From: Deinococcus arboris
GTDB lineage: Bacteria > Deinococcota > Deinococci > Deinococcales > Deinococcaceae
NCBI RefSeq assembly: GCF_009755355.1
Contig: NZ_WQLB01000012.1
Location: forward strand, 1-64,000
Reading direction: 5' to 3'
Length of the DNA stretch: 64,000 nt
Position 1 is the first letter of the stretch; each line of letters opens with the position of its first letter. A program made the position numbers and the translations under genes. Below are positions 57,309 through 64,000 of the stretch, one piece after another. The notes under the pieces are model-generated. The model was not told where the DNA came from. It saw only the letters and a program-made list of their open reading frames with translations, and did no database searches.

Positions 57309-58943
57309 ATGACCATGTCTAACCTCTCGCCGGTTCAGGGCCTGCACCACGTCACCATCATGGCGAGCGATCCGCAGCGCAACGTGGATTTTTACACCAG
57401 GGTGCTGGGGCAGCGGCTGGTCAAGGTGACGGTCAACTTTGACGACCCCGGCACCTATCACCTGTATTACGGCGACCACACCGGGCAGCCGGGCACGATC
57501 ATGACGCATTTTCCCTGGCCGGGAGCGCGCCGGGGCGTGCGCGGCCACGGCGAGGTGGTGGCAGTAGCCTACAGCGCCCCCGCCTCTTCACAGCCCTACT
57601 GGGAGGCGCGGCTTGCCGACGCAGGCCTGAACCTGCGCGCCGGCACCCGCTTTGGCCACCCCACCCTGACCTTTGACGACCCCGACGGCACCTGGACCGA
57701 ACTGGTCTTTGAGGACGGCGCCCCAGTGCAGCCCTGGCCGCAGTCGCCTGTGCCAGCCGACTTTGCCCTGCGCGGCTTTCATGGGGTGACGGCCTGGGTG
57801 CGCGACGTGGCCCCGGTGCGCGACCTCCTGGTAGACCAGCTGGGGCTGACCGAGGTGGGCACCGAGCAGGACACCGACGGCCCCCGCACCCGGTTTCGGG
57901 GCAGCGGCGCGGGCGTGGGGCTGTATGTGGATGTGATCGAGCGCCCAGGGCTGGCACGCGGGCAGTTTGGCGCCGGCAGCGTTCATCATGTGGCGCTGCG
58001 CACCCGTGACGACGCCGAACAGGCCACGTACCTGGACGCCCTGAGCGCCGCCGGCTACCGGCCCACCCCGGTGCAGGACCGGCAGTATTTCCATTCCATC
58101 TATTTCCGTGAACCGAATGGCGTGCTGTTCGAGATTGCCACCGACGCGCCCGGCTTTGCCAGCGACGAGCCAGTCGAGGCGCTGGGCTACGCGCTGAAAC
58201 TGCCCGCCTGGTTTGAAGCGCAGCGCCCACAGATTGAAGCGCAGCTGCCGCGTCTGCACAGCCCGGAATACAGGGTGGACCTGGGCACGCGCACCCTGGA
58301 CACCGCCCCGGCGACCGAGCCCATCACGCCCAGCGTCAAGGTGCTGACGGCTGGCCGCCCGGCGGCCGACGCGCGGGTGGCTGTTCTCCTGCTGCACGGC
58401 CGGGGCGGCACGGCGCAGGACATCCTGAGTCTGGAACACGAGCTGAATCTGAGCGCCTTTGCTTATCTGGCCCCGCAGGCGCCGGGCAACACCTGGTATC
58501 CCCTGTCGTTTCTGGCCCCCGTCGCGCAGAACCAGCCCCATCTGGATCAGGCGCTGGCCACTGTGGACGGCCTGATGGCGCACTTGGCGGGGCAGGGCAT
58601 TCCCCCAGAGCGGGTGGTGGTGGCCGGCTTCAGCCAGGGGGCGTGCCTGGCGCTGGAATATGCCAGCCGCACGGGAGCCAAACTGGGCGGCGTGGTGGCC
58701 TTCAGCGGCGGCCTCATCACACTGGACCAGACGGGCGACCTGCGGGGCCTGCCGGTGGTGATGGGGGTCGACCCGGCCGACGGGCATATTCCCCTGGCCC
58801 GCTTTACTGCCAGCGCCGAGCACCTGCGCGCGCGCGGCGCAGCAGTGGACGCCCAGATCATTCCGGGCCTAGGCCACAGCATCAATACGGACGAGTTGAA
58901 CGCGGCCCGCGCCCTGATGCAGCAGGTGGCGGCTCAGGTCTAG
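57309..58943 (+). CDS. Ring-cleaving dioxygenase fused to alpha/beta hydrolase (MhqO-MhqD-like)
   Basis: 544 residues. Residues 1-300 are paired glyoxalase/extradiol (VOC) modules: LHHVTIMASDPQRNVDFYTR, GFHGVTAWVRDVAPV, VHHVALRTRDDAEQATYLDA and FREPNGVLFEIATD. Residues about 345-544 form an alpha/beta hydrolase like MhqD/YodD: LLLHGRGGTAQD (360-371), Ser442 in VVAGFSQGACLALEYAS, an Asp near DPADGHIP (488-495) and His523 in GLGHSI. In Bacillus, MhqO and MhqD are separate quinone- and phenol-detoxification proteins. Starts at ATG 57309, 6 bases after TAATAT. No frameshift is visible. Confidence 0.9.
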   Translation: MTMSNLSPVQGLHHVTIMASDPQRNVDFYTRVLGQRLVKVTVNFDDPGTYHLYYGDHTGQPGTIMTHFPWPGARRGVRGHGEVVAVAYSAPASSQPYWEARLADAGLNLRAGTRFGHPTLTFDDPDGTWTELVFEDGAPVQPWPQSPVPADFALRGFHGVTAWVRDVAPVRDLLVDQLGLTEVGTEQDTDGPRTRFRGSGAGVGLYVDVIERPGLARGQFGAGSVHHVALRTRDDAEQATYLDALSAAGYRPTPVQDRQYFHSIYFREPNGVLFEIATDAPGFASDEPVEALGYALKLPAWFEAQRPQIEAQLPRLHSPEYRVDLGTRTLDTAPATEPITPSVKVLTAGRPAADARVAVLLLHGRGGTAQDILSLEHELNLSAFAYLAPQAPGNTWYPLSFLAPVAQNQPHLDQALATVDGLMAHLAGQGIPPERVVVAGFSQGACLALEYASRTGAKLGGVVAFSGGLITLDQTGDLRGLPVVMGVDPADGHIPLARFTASAEHLRARGAAVDAQIIPGLGHSINTDELNAARALMQQVAAQV

Positions 58944-59241
58944 GCCGAAGCGTGCTGACGGGAAGGGGGATCAATTCATGCCCATGCCGGACGAGGAGCG
59001 ACTGGGCACGGAAGGCCAAGCGCGATGGCCTCTAAGCGCTACCTCTGACCTGGAAAGGGTTGGAGACCCATCTCTTTGCTTTGTCAGAGGTTATCCGCTT
59101 TGTGGTCGGTGAGAAAGCACACCCTCTCCCCGAGAACCGCTTTGTTTGCCCCAAAGTGACCCCGGCGTCACCCCTTAAGGCTTCTGGAATGTGCGGCGAA
59201 AGCGTCAGCAGCCGGCCATAAAACCGAATCTTTTCTAACCA
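58944..59241. other. Intergenic stretch with a 9-bp perfect inverted repeat
   Basis: Convergent spacer without a recognisable gene. ACCTCTGAC near 59040 and GTCAGAGGT near 59085 form a perfect inverted repeat around a 35-base loop, a possible transcription end. Confidence 0.4.
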
Positions 59242-59952
59242 TTATTTCAGGGTCGCGGCCACGAAGACGGCTGCCGCGTCTGGGCCCTCGAAGCCCATCG
59301 AGTAGGCCCGCAGCGTGACCAGCACGCGGTTACCCTGCACGTCCACCCGTTCCAGGCTGTAGCGCACCGCGCAGTTGCGCCCCGGCGAAGACAGGGTGTC
59401 CTGGTAGATGAGCTGGCCGTTGATACGCAGCTCGAAGCCAGCCGGGCGCTCGCCAGGGAAAATGAAGTCGGGGTAAGCGCAGGACTGGGCGCGCAGGGGG
59501 ACCACCTTCAGGCTGACGGGCACAGCGCGGCTCCAGAGCTTGACCGGCGTGACCTGAGTAACGCCGGGCCGCAGCCCATCCTGCCAGCGCGGGTAAGGCG
59601 TGGCATACGCGCGGGTGTAGCGGGGCACACTGGCTTTCCCCAGCGTCAGGCCGGCGCCACGCAACACAGTCTGGGTTGCGGCCTCGTTCAGCAGCGCCTG
59701 ACGCACCTGGGGCGCTGACTGGTCTTCGCCGGTCCTTGTGCGGTTAGCCAGGGTCTGCCCACTGCCCGTGGACAGCACGTTCAGGGCAGCATAGCCAAAG
59801 CCGCTGCCATCGCGCTCGCCGCTGACTACCGTGACCACCCGCTCTCCTGTGGCCGAAAACTGAATGTGCGCGACAGGCAGACGTTCATTCGCCTGGGCCG
59901 CACTGGCCCACAACGCGCTGATGGTGAGCAGGGCAATCAGAGGTCGGCGCAT
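59242..59952 (-). CDS. Exported DUF2259-like hypothetical protein
   Basis: 236 residues from ATG 59952, giving a signal peptide (MRRPLIALLTISALWASAAQA). Conserved-looking segments are GYAALNVLSTGSGQTLANRT, CAYPDFIFPGERPAGFELRI and YSLERVDVQGNRVLVTLRAY, a pattern I link to DUF2259 proteins. TACGGT ends 6 bases before this ATG, whereas a longer start (60012) is not supported. Two Cys (CAYPD, NCAVRY) may form a disulfide. Function unknown. Confidence 0.7.
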   Translation of the reverse strand: MRRPLIALLTISALWASAAQANERLPVAHIQFSATGERVVTVVSGERDGSGFGYAALNVLSTGSGQTLANRTRTGEDQSAPQVRQALLNEAATQTVLRGAGLTLGKASVPRYTRAYATPYPRWQDGLRPGVTQVTPVKLWSRAVPVSLKVVPLRAQSCAYPDFIFPGERPAGFELRINGQLIYQDTLSSPGRNCAVRYSLERVDVQGNRVLVTLRAYSMGFEGPDAAAVFVAATLK

Positions 59953-60139
59953 GGGGGCACCGTACCGCAGGCAGGCCGCAGAGTGCCAGCTCTTTGCAGG
60001 ACCTGCTCTCAAGCCTCATGAAACGGACAGCCTCTCGGTATGCCTTTGCCTGTGCCACGGACCGCCGCCTTTTATCTGTAGGACGCCGCTTTACCTTTTA
60101 CCCTACTAACCTCCAAATATGGCAGGGCTTCCGGCCCGC

Positions 60140-60664
60140 TTACTTGAACTTCACGCTCGCCAGCACCTTGCTGAACAGGGCGCTGGCCTGGGCAAACCGC
60201 GCCGGGCTGTCGGTCAGCTGAAAGGAATAGAGGTTCTTGGCGCCCACGCCGTACCACACGCGCATGCTCAGCTGGCCCTGGGGATGGGTCACGGTGTACT
60301 GCCGCTCTAAGCCGCTGACCCCGCCGTACCCGATGACGCGGCTGCTGACTTGCTTGGGGGTGGCCCCGGTGCCCTTGATGCCAGCCTCGAACTTCTGAAA
60401 TTCGCCGGCTGGGGTCGGAGCTGCGCCGTTTTTTGGCGTGTACAGGAGCCGAATCATGGTGGCGGGCGGCGCCTTGGCCGAGACCAGACTGACCCCCAGC
60501 GTGCCGTCCTGGAAATCCGCGCCCAGCCAGCCTTTGGGCAGACTGACGGCAAAGGGCAGTTTGGGTTCGTTCAGCGGCACCAGGGTCTGGGCGTGGGCGG
60601 CAGAGGCGGTCAGCAGAGCCAGCAGGGTCAGGCGGCGGGCAACTTGGGCAGAGGCAACCATCAT
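60140..60664 (-). CDS. Exported hypothetical protein
   Basis: 174 residues from ATG 60664, 7 bases after TACGGT. A signal peptide (MMVASAQVARRLTLLALLTA, then SAAHA) precedes a beta-rich domain with LPFAVSLPKGWLGADFQDG and QYTVTHPQGQLSMRVWYG. The architecture (PKGW, DxxFG-like, SVKF end) resembles PsbP/MOG1-like or DcrB-type lipoprotein-free domains, but the match is weak and I do not name a family. It is 43 bases after the lepB stop and may share its message. Confidence 0.6.
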   Translation of the reverse strand: MMVASAQVARRLTLLALLTASAAHAQTLVPLNEPKLPFAVSLPKGWLGADFQDGTLGVSLVSAKAPPATMIRLLYTPKNGAAPTPAGEFQKFEAGIKGTGATPKQVSSRVIGYGGVSGLERQYTVTHPQGQLSMRVWYGVGAKNLYSFQLTDSPARFAQASALFSKVLASVKFK

Positions 60665-60707
60665 GGTGGGCACCGTAGCAGCCGAAGGTGAGTGCGGTTG
60701 GAGCTGA

Positions 60708-61280
60708 TCAGCGGGGCAGCAGGCCGGGCGCGGGCCACAGCCGCAGGTTGGCCGGGCCAGCCACGTCGCGCAGCGACACAACCCCGTAGGCGCGGCTGTC
60801 CAGACTTTCCCCCAGGCGACGGTTGTCGCCCATGACCCACAGCTTGCCGGGGGGGACCTGCACCGCTGGCTGGTCCTGCACGAACCCCTCGCTGGCGTAG
60901 CTTTCGGCCAGCACACGGCCATTGACCACCACCCGGCCGTCCTGGACCGCCACCGTATCGCCGGGCAGCCCCAGCACCCGCTTGATGTTGTAGGGGCGCC
61001 AGCGCAGGCCGTAGGCCGTCTCGTAAGCGTAGCCGCTGTCGGCCGGCGCCTTGAACACCACCAGGTCACCGCGCCGGGGGTACGGCCCGCCCAGGCCCCA
61101 GACACGCAGCCAGCGCGGGTATTTCAGCAGCAGCAGGGCGTCCCCACTGGTCAGGGTGGGCTGCATGGAGTCGCCGTCTACCCGCGCCACCGTCAAGCCA
61201 AAGGTGGTCAGCAGGTAAACCGGCAGCAGGCCGCCCAGCACCCACGCGCGCCAGGACGAAGAGGAAGAGCGCGCCGTCAC
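60708..61280 (-). CDS. lepB: Signal peptidase I
   Basis: 190-residue membrane endopeptidase that removes signal peptides. One N-terminal hydrophobic helix (WVLGGLLPVYLLTTFGLTVA) precedes catalytic Ser38 in VDGDSMQPTL and Lys100 in RPYNIKRVLGLPGD, followed by GKLWVMGDNRRLGESLDSRAYG, the family's box E region (in parts, VMGDNRRLGESLDSR). GTG start 8 bases after TAGCCT. It diverges from the FKBP gene. Confidence 0.94.
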   Translation of the reverse strand: MTARSSSSSWRAWVLGGLLPVYLLTTFGLTVARVDGDSMQPTLTSGDALLLLKYPRWLRVWGLGGPYPRRGDLVVFKAPADSGYAYETAYGLRWRPYNIKRVLGLPGDTVAVQDGRVVVNGRVLAESYASEGFVQDQPAVQVPPGKLWVMGDNRRLGESLDSRAYGVVSLRDVAGPANLRLWPAPGLLPR

Positions 61281-61394
61281 AGCTGCCCAGGCTAGCGCAC
61301 CTACCCCGTCCTGGCACCCGATGTCTTCATGGTCACTTCAGAAGGCGGGACACTGGGATGACGGCTGGCCAGCCCAGCGGTTACCCTGACCCGC

Positions 61395-61736
61395 ATGACG
61401 GCGGACGCAACAGGCGGCTTGAAGGTCGAGAAGTACGAAGAAGGCACAGGCACACCCGCACAGGCGGGCAAGATGGTGCGCGTGCATTACACCGGCACCC
61501 TGGAAAACGGCCAGAAGTTTGACAGCAGCCGTGACCGCGGTGAACCCATCGAGTTTCCGCTGGGTGTGGGCTACGTCATTCAGGGCTGGGACCAGGGCAT
61601 CGCGCAGCTACGGGTTGGGGACAAGGCCCGCCTGACCGTGCCGGCCCATCTGGGCTACGGCGACGCAGGCGTGCCCGGCGTCATTCCTGGCGGCGCCACC
61701 CTGCTGTTCGACGTGGAACTGGTGGACGTGCGCTGA
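61395..61736 (+). CDS. FKBP-type peptidyl-prolyl cis-trans isomerase
   Basis: 113-residue single FKBP domain, no signal peptide, so cytoplasmic. VRVHYTGTLENGQKFDSSRD, GVGYVIQGWDQGIAQLRVGD, LGYGDAGVPGVIPGGATLLF carry the drug-binding-pocket aromatic residues (Tyr, Phe, Trp) of active isomerases. TACCCT ends 7 bases before the ATG. Confidence 0.95.
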   Translation: MTADATGGLKVEKYEEGTGTPAQAGKMVRVHYTGTLENGQKFDSSRDRGEPIEFPLGVGYVIQGWDQGIAQLRVGDKARLTVPAHLGYGDAGVPGVIPGGATLLFDVELVDVR

Positions 61737-61754
61737 AAGAAAACCCCTGAGCCC

Positions 61755-61787
61755 AGCCGGAGAGCCTGAAAGCTCTTCGGCTTTTTT
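61755..61787 (+). terminator. Rho-independent terminator of the FKBP gene
   Basis: AGCCGGAGAGC (61755-61765) and GCTCTTCGGCT (61772-61782), 11 bp with one G-T, followed by TTTTTT. Confidence 0.93.
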
Positions 61788-62024
61788 CTGGTCAGCGGGC
61801 GGCCAGAGAGGCAGCCGGCCTGCAACAACGTGAAAACACCCCCGGCCCCCGAGTGAGCAACTGCCCCCGTCCTTATTCCACAACATCTGTCTGAGCGGGC
61901 ATTTTTCGGCCACTGATGCAGTGGTCTCAGACCAGCTGGCCTGACTTGACTGCTCCCCAGTCCTCCAACCTCTTGGAAGGGCTTCCAGCGTCAGCGCTTG
62001 ACGGCCGCTTTCATTTGACCGTAA
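61788..62024. other. Spacer before the DeoR-type regulator, nothing recognised
   Basis: With the terminator and operator this makes about 330 bases without a gene. No reading frame, repeat or RNA structure stands out apart from those listed beside it. Confidence 0.4.
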
Positions 62025-62044
62025 GATTCGTAAGTAACGAAATC
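62025..62044. promoter_or_regulatory. Palindromic operator before the DeoR-family gene
   Basis: GATTCGT (62025-62031) and ACGAAATC (62037-62044) form an inverted repeat with one unpaired A and a 5-base centre. It lies 20 bases before the TTG start, in lower-GC DNA between TTGACC (62015-62020) and TACTGT (62045-62050). Likely bound by the regulator encoded downstream. Confidence 0.6.
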
Positions 62045-62063
62045 TACTGTTCAGGGGTTTGCC

Positions 62064-62822
62064 TTGATTGAGTCGCGCCGAAGCGAGATTTTATCGCTGG
62101 TCCAGCAGCATGGAGAATTGCCAGTTACGGAACTTTCGAAACTTCTGGGGGTTTCAGAGGTCACGGTGCGCAGCGACCTGAAGGTGCTGGCCGACGCTGG
62201 GCAGGTGCGCCGCACACGCGGCAGCGTGCGGCTGCCGCTGGACGTGCGGCGCGAGTCCCCACTGGAACAGACCCGCCACGAACACACGGCGGCCAAGCGC
62301 CGCATTGGCCGCGCCGCCGCCGCCCTGGTACGCGACGGTGAGACGGTCTTTCTGGATGTGGGCAGCACCACCACCGAGGTCGCCCGCGCGCTCTCCCCCA
62401 CCTTGCAGGGCGTGACCATCGTGACCAACGGGCTCAATATTGCTCTGGAACTGGAACGCCTCAGCGGCGTGCGGGTCATCGTCACAGGCGGCACGCTGCG
62501 GCCTCTGCAGCACTCGCTGGTCAGCCCCTACGCGCTGGACGTCCTGAAACACATTCACGCCGACCGCCTGTTTCTGGGCTGCAACGGCGTTCATCCCGAA
62601 CACGGCGTCACCAACGCCAACCACGAGGAAGCCGAGGTCAAGCGCGTCATGGTGGCGCAGGCCCGCGAGGTCATCGTGGTCGCCGACCACAGCAAGCTCT
62701 TTCAGGTCAGCCGCGCGCATGTGGCGCCCACTGGGCGCGTCTCGGCGCTCGTGACCAACCGGCGTGGCCCCGAGCCACCCGAAGCCCTGCACCGGGCCAT
62801 TCCTAATCTGCACCTCGTCTGA
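62064..62822 (+). CDS. DeoR/GlpR-family transcriptional regulator
   Basis: 252 residues. The N-terminal helix-turn-helix ([20 protein letters not shown], residues about 20-39) is the DeoR signature; the C-terminal part is the phosphosugar-sensing domain with [15 protein letters not shown] and [18 protein letters not shown] start, with no strong ribosome-binding site. It precedes a sugar-type ABC binding protein, so it probably represses this transporter in response to a sugar phosphate. Its own operator candidate is at 62025-62044. Confidence 0.92.
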   Translation: MIESRRSEILSLVQQHGELPVTELSKLLGVSEVTVRSDLKVLADAGQVRRTRGSVRLPLDVRRESPLEQTRHEHTAAKRRIGRAAAALVRDGETVFLDVGSTTTEVARALSPTLQGVTIVTNGLNIALELERLSGVRVIVTGGTLRPLQHSLVSPYALDVLKHIHADRLFLGCNGVHPEHGVTNANHEEAEVKRVMVAQAREVIVVADHSKLFQVSRAHVAPTGRVSALVTNRRGPEPPEALHRAIPNLHLV

Positions 62823-62893
62823 GCCGGCCTATGTCTCTGCACCCGGCTGTCCAGTTCCCCTCACCCCCGCCCGTCTCACCTCCTGGAGGATGT

Positions 62894-64000
62894 ATGAAAA
62901 AAGCTCTACTGACGACCCTGGCCCTGCTGGCCGGCACCGCCCTGGCCGCCGACCCCGCCTTTCCCAAAGCGCCTGCCGGCAAGGTGACGCTGGATGTCTG
63001 GTCGTGGGTGCCGGGTCTGGACAAGACCGTAACGGCCTTTGAAAAGGCCTACCCCACCATTGACGTGAAAGTGACCAACCTCGGCGGCGGTCCCCAGACC
63101 TACACCAAGCTGCTGACCACCTTGAAAGCCGGCACCGGCGCCCCGGACGTGGCGCAGATTGAGTACGGCTTTCTGCCGGCCTTTGTGGATACGGGCGGCC
63201 TGGCCGACCTGAGTACGCTGGGTGCGGGCAACTACAAGAAATACTTTGTGCCCTGGACCTGGGGCCAGGTCAGCCCCGACGGCAAGGCCGTGTTCGCCAT
63301 TCCGCAGGACACCGGCCCCTTTGCGATGGTCTACCGCGACGACCTGATGAAAAAATACGGCCTGAGCGCACCCAAAACCTGGGCCGAGTACGAAAAGGCT
63401 GCCGCCACCGTCTACACCAAGAGCGGCGGCAAGGTGAAGATGGGCAACTTCTACGCCACCTTTGCCCCATGGTTCATGGCGCTGGCCTGGGCCGACGGCG
63501 CGCAGTTTTTCAAGCGCGACGGCGACCGCTGGGTGCAGACCCTCAACAACCCTGGGGCCAAGAAGGTCCTGAACTACTGGTACGGCATGATTAAAAAAGG
63601 TCATGTCGGTACCCTGAACGCCTTTACCAGCGACTACTGGAACGCCGCCGGGGCCGGCCAGGTCGTGTCGAACATGGAAGCGGCCTGGGGACCGGGCGGC
63701 TACGCAGGCAGCCTGAAGGACAAGGGTGCCGGCCAGTGGCGCGCGGCCAACCTGCCGCAGTGGACGGCGGGCACGGCCGTCAAGTCAGGCAACTGGGGCG
63801 GCAGCTCGAATGTGGTGACCGCCCAGAGCAAGAATAAGGACGCCGCCATGCTGTTTAGCCTGTGGCTGAACCTCTCGCAAAACGCCATTTCGAACAACTG
63901 GATTAACGGCGGCCTGTTTCCCGCCAGCGACGCAGGTCTGGACTTGGCCGTTCTGAAAGACAAGACCAAGAACCCCAGCAAGTTCTTTGGCGGCCAGGAC
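62894..64000 (+). CDS. Family 1 extracellular sugar-binding protein of an ABC transporter (partial)
   Basis: Open to the window edge after 369 codons, so its C-terminus is missing (a full protein should have about 410-430 residues). A signal peptide ([20 protein letters not shown]) leads to the solute-binding fold: [61 protein letters not shown] and [17 protein letters not shown]. It lacks the lipobox Cys. GGAGG lies 6 bases before the ATG. Permease and ATPase genes are expected beyond the window. The sugar is unknown, perhaps an oligosaccharide. Confidence 0.93.
   Translation, partial: MKKALLTTLALLAGTALAADPAFPKAPAGKVTLDVWSWVPGLDKTVTAFEKAYPTIDVKVTNLGGGPQTYTKLLTTLKAGTGAPDVAQIEYGFLPAFVDTGGLADLSTLGAGNYKKYFVPWTWGQVSPDGKAVFAIPQDTGPFAMVYRDDLMKKYGLSAPKTWAEYEKAAATVYTKSGGKVKMGNFYATFAPWFMALAWADGAQFFKRDGDRWVQTLNNPGAKKVLNYWYGMIKKGHVGTLNAFTSDYWNAAGAGQVVSNMEAAWGPGGYAGSLKDKGAGQWRAANLPQWTAGTAVKSGNWGGSSNVVTAQSKNKDAAMLFSLWLNLSQNAISNNWINGGLFPASDAGLDLAVLKDKTKNPSKFFGGQD

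Overview
The window is high-GC bacterial chromosome that reads as Deinococcus. The pointers are an archaeal-type, apparently non-discriminating aspartyl-tRNA synthetase, a FemAB-type peptidoglycan bridge ligase, GC-rich genes separated by short spacers, and more than twenty genes whose start codon lies only 5 to 8 bases after a TANNNT -10 box (leaderless mRNAs, well known in this genus). A full mreB/mreC/mreD/PBP2 set suggests a rod-shaped species. I see no phage, CRISPR array, tRNA, rRNA or intact insertion sequence.

Layout. 0.4-4.2 kb: split chromate transporter, EAL-domain protein, NTF2-like protein, alpha/beta hydrolase. 4.4-7.8 kb: aspS behind a trp-like attenuator, divergent from a TetR/MFS efflux pair. 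7.8-9.3 kb: CitE-like lyase and MaoC hydratase. 9.4-9.9 kb: a 549-bp inverted-repeat element. 9.9-14.4 kb: ABC exporter, aldo/keto reductase, DHA2 transporter. 14.6-20.6 kb: FemAB-like ligase, parvulin foldase, exported dioxygenase-like protein, frameshifted CxxC gene, ilvD, DinB-like protein. 20.6-28 kb: carboxylesterase, degenerate deacetylase, potassium-channel-like protein, acyl-CoA dehydrogenase, nucleotidyltransferase-like protein, small genes. 28-35 kb: mreB, fabZ, then lptF-like/glycosyltransferase/deacetylase in overlapping frames, and argS. 35-42.6 kb: secreted and housekeeping enzymes (transglutaminase, YyaL-like, rpiA, peroxiredoxin). 42.7-47.4 kb: deoC-maf-mreC-mreD-PBP2 operon. 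47.5-55.2 kb: secreted proteins, lone CoA-transferase A subunit, M3 peptidase, queA and a NYN protein. 55.3-64 kb: aminotransferase, MarR with a dioxygenase-hydrolase fusion, signal peptidase I, FKBP, and a DeoR regulator with a sugar-binding protein cut by the window end.

Most interesting signals. (1) aspS is preceded by a 13-codon leader peptide, MFAAHNNVNDDPC, with three Asn and two Asp codons, followed by overlapping antiterminator and terminator hairpins. The enzyme carries His and Pro at the two positions tied to charging both tRNA-Asp and tRNA-Asn, so one attenuator could sense both charged tRNAs. (2) The palindrome CNAACGNNCGTTNG sits before the acyl-CoA dehydrogenase and CoA-transferase genes, and in near-perfect form before the CitE-like lyase, suggesting one acyl-CoA regulon. 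(3) Others are the inverted-repeat element, a catalytically dead deacetylase beside an intact paralogue, a ring-cleaving dioxygenase fused to a hydrolase under a MarR neighbour, and several tiny ORFs.
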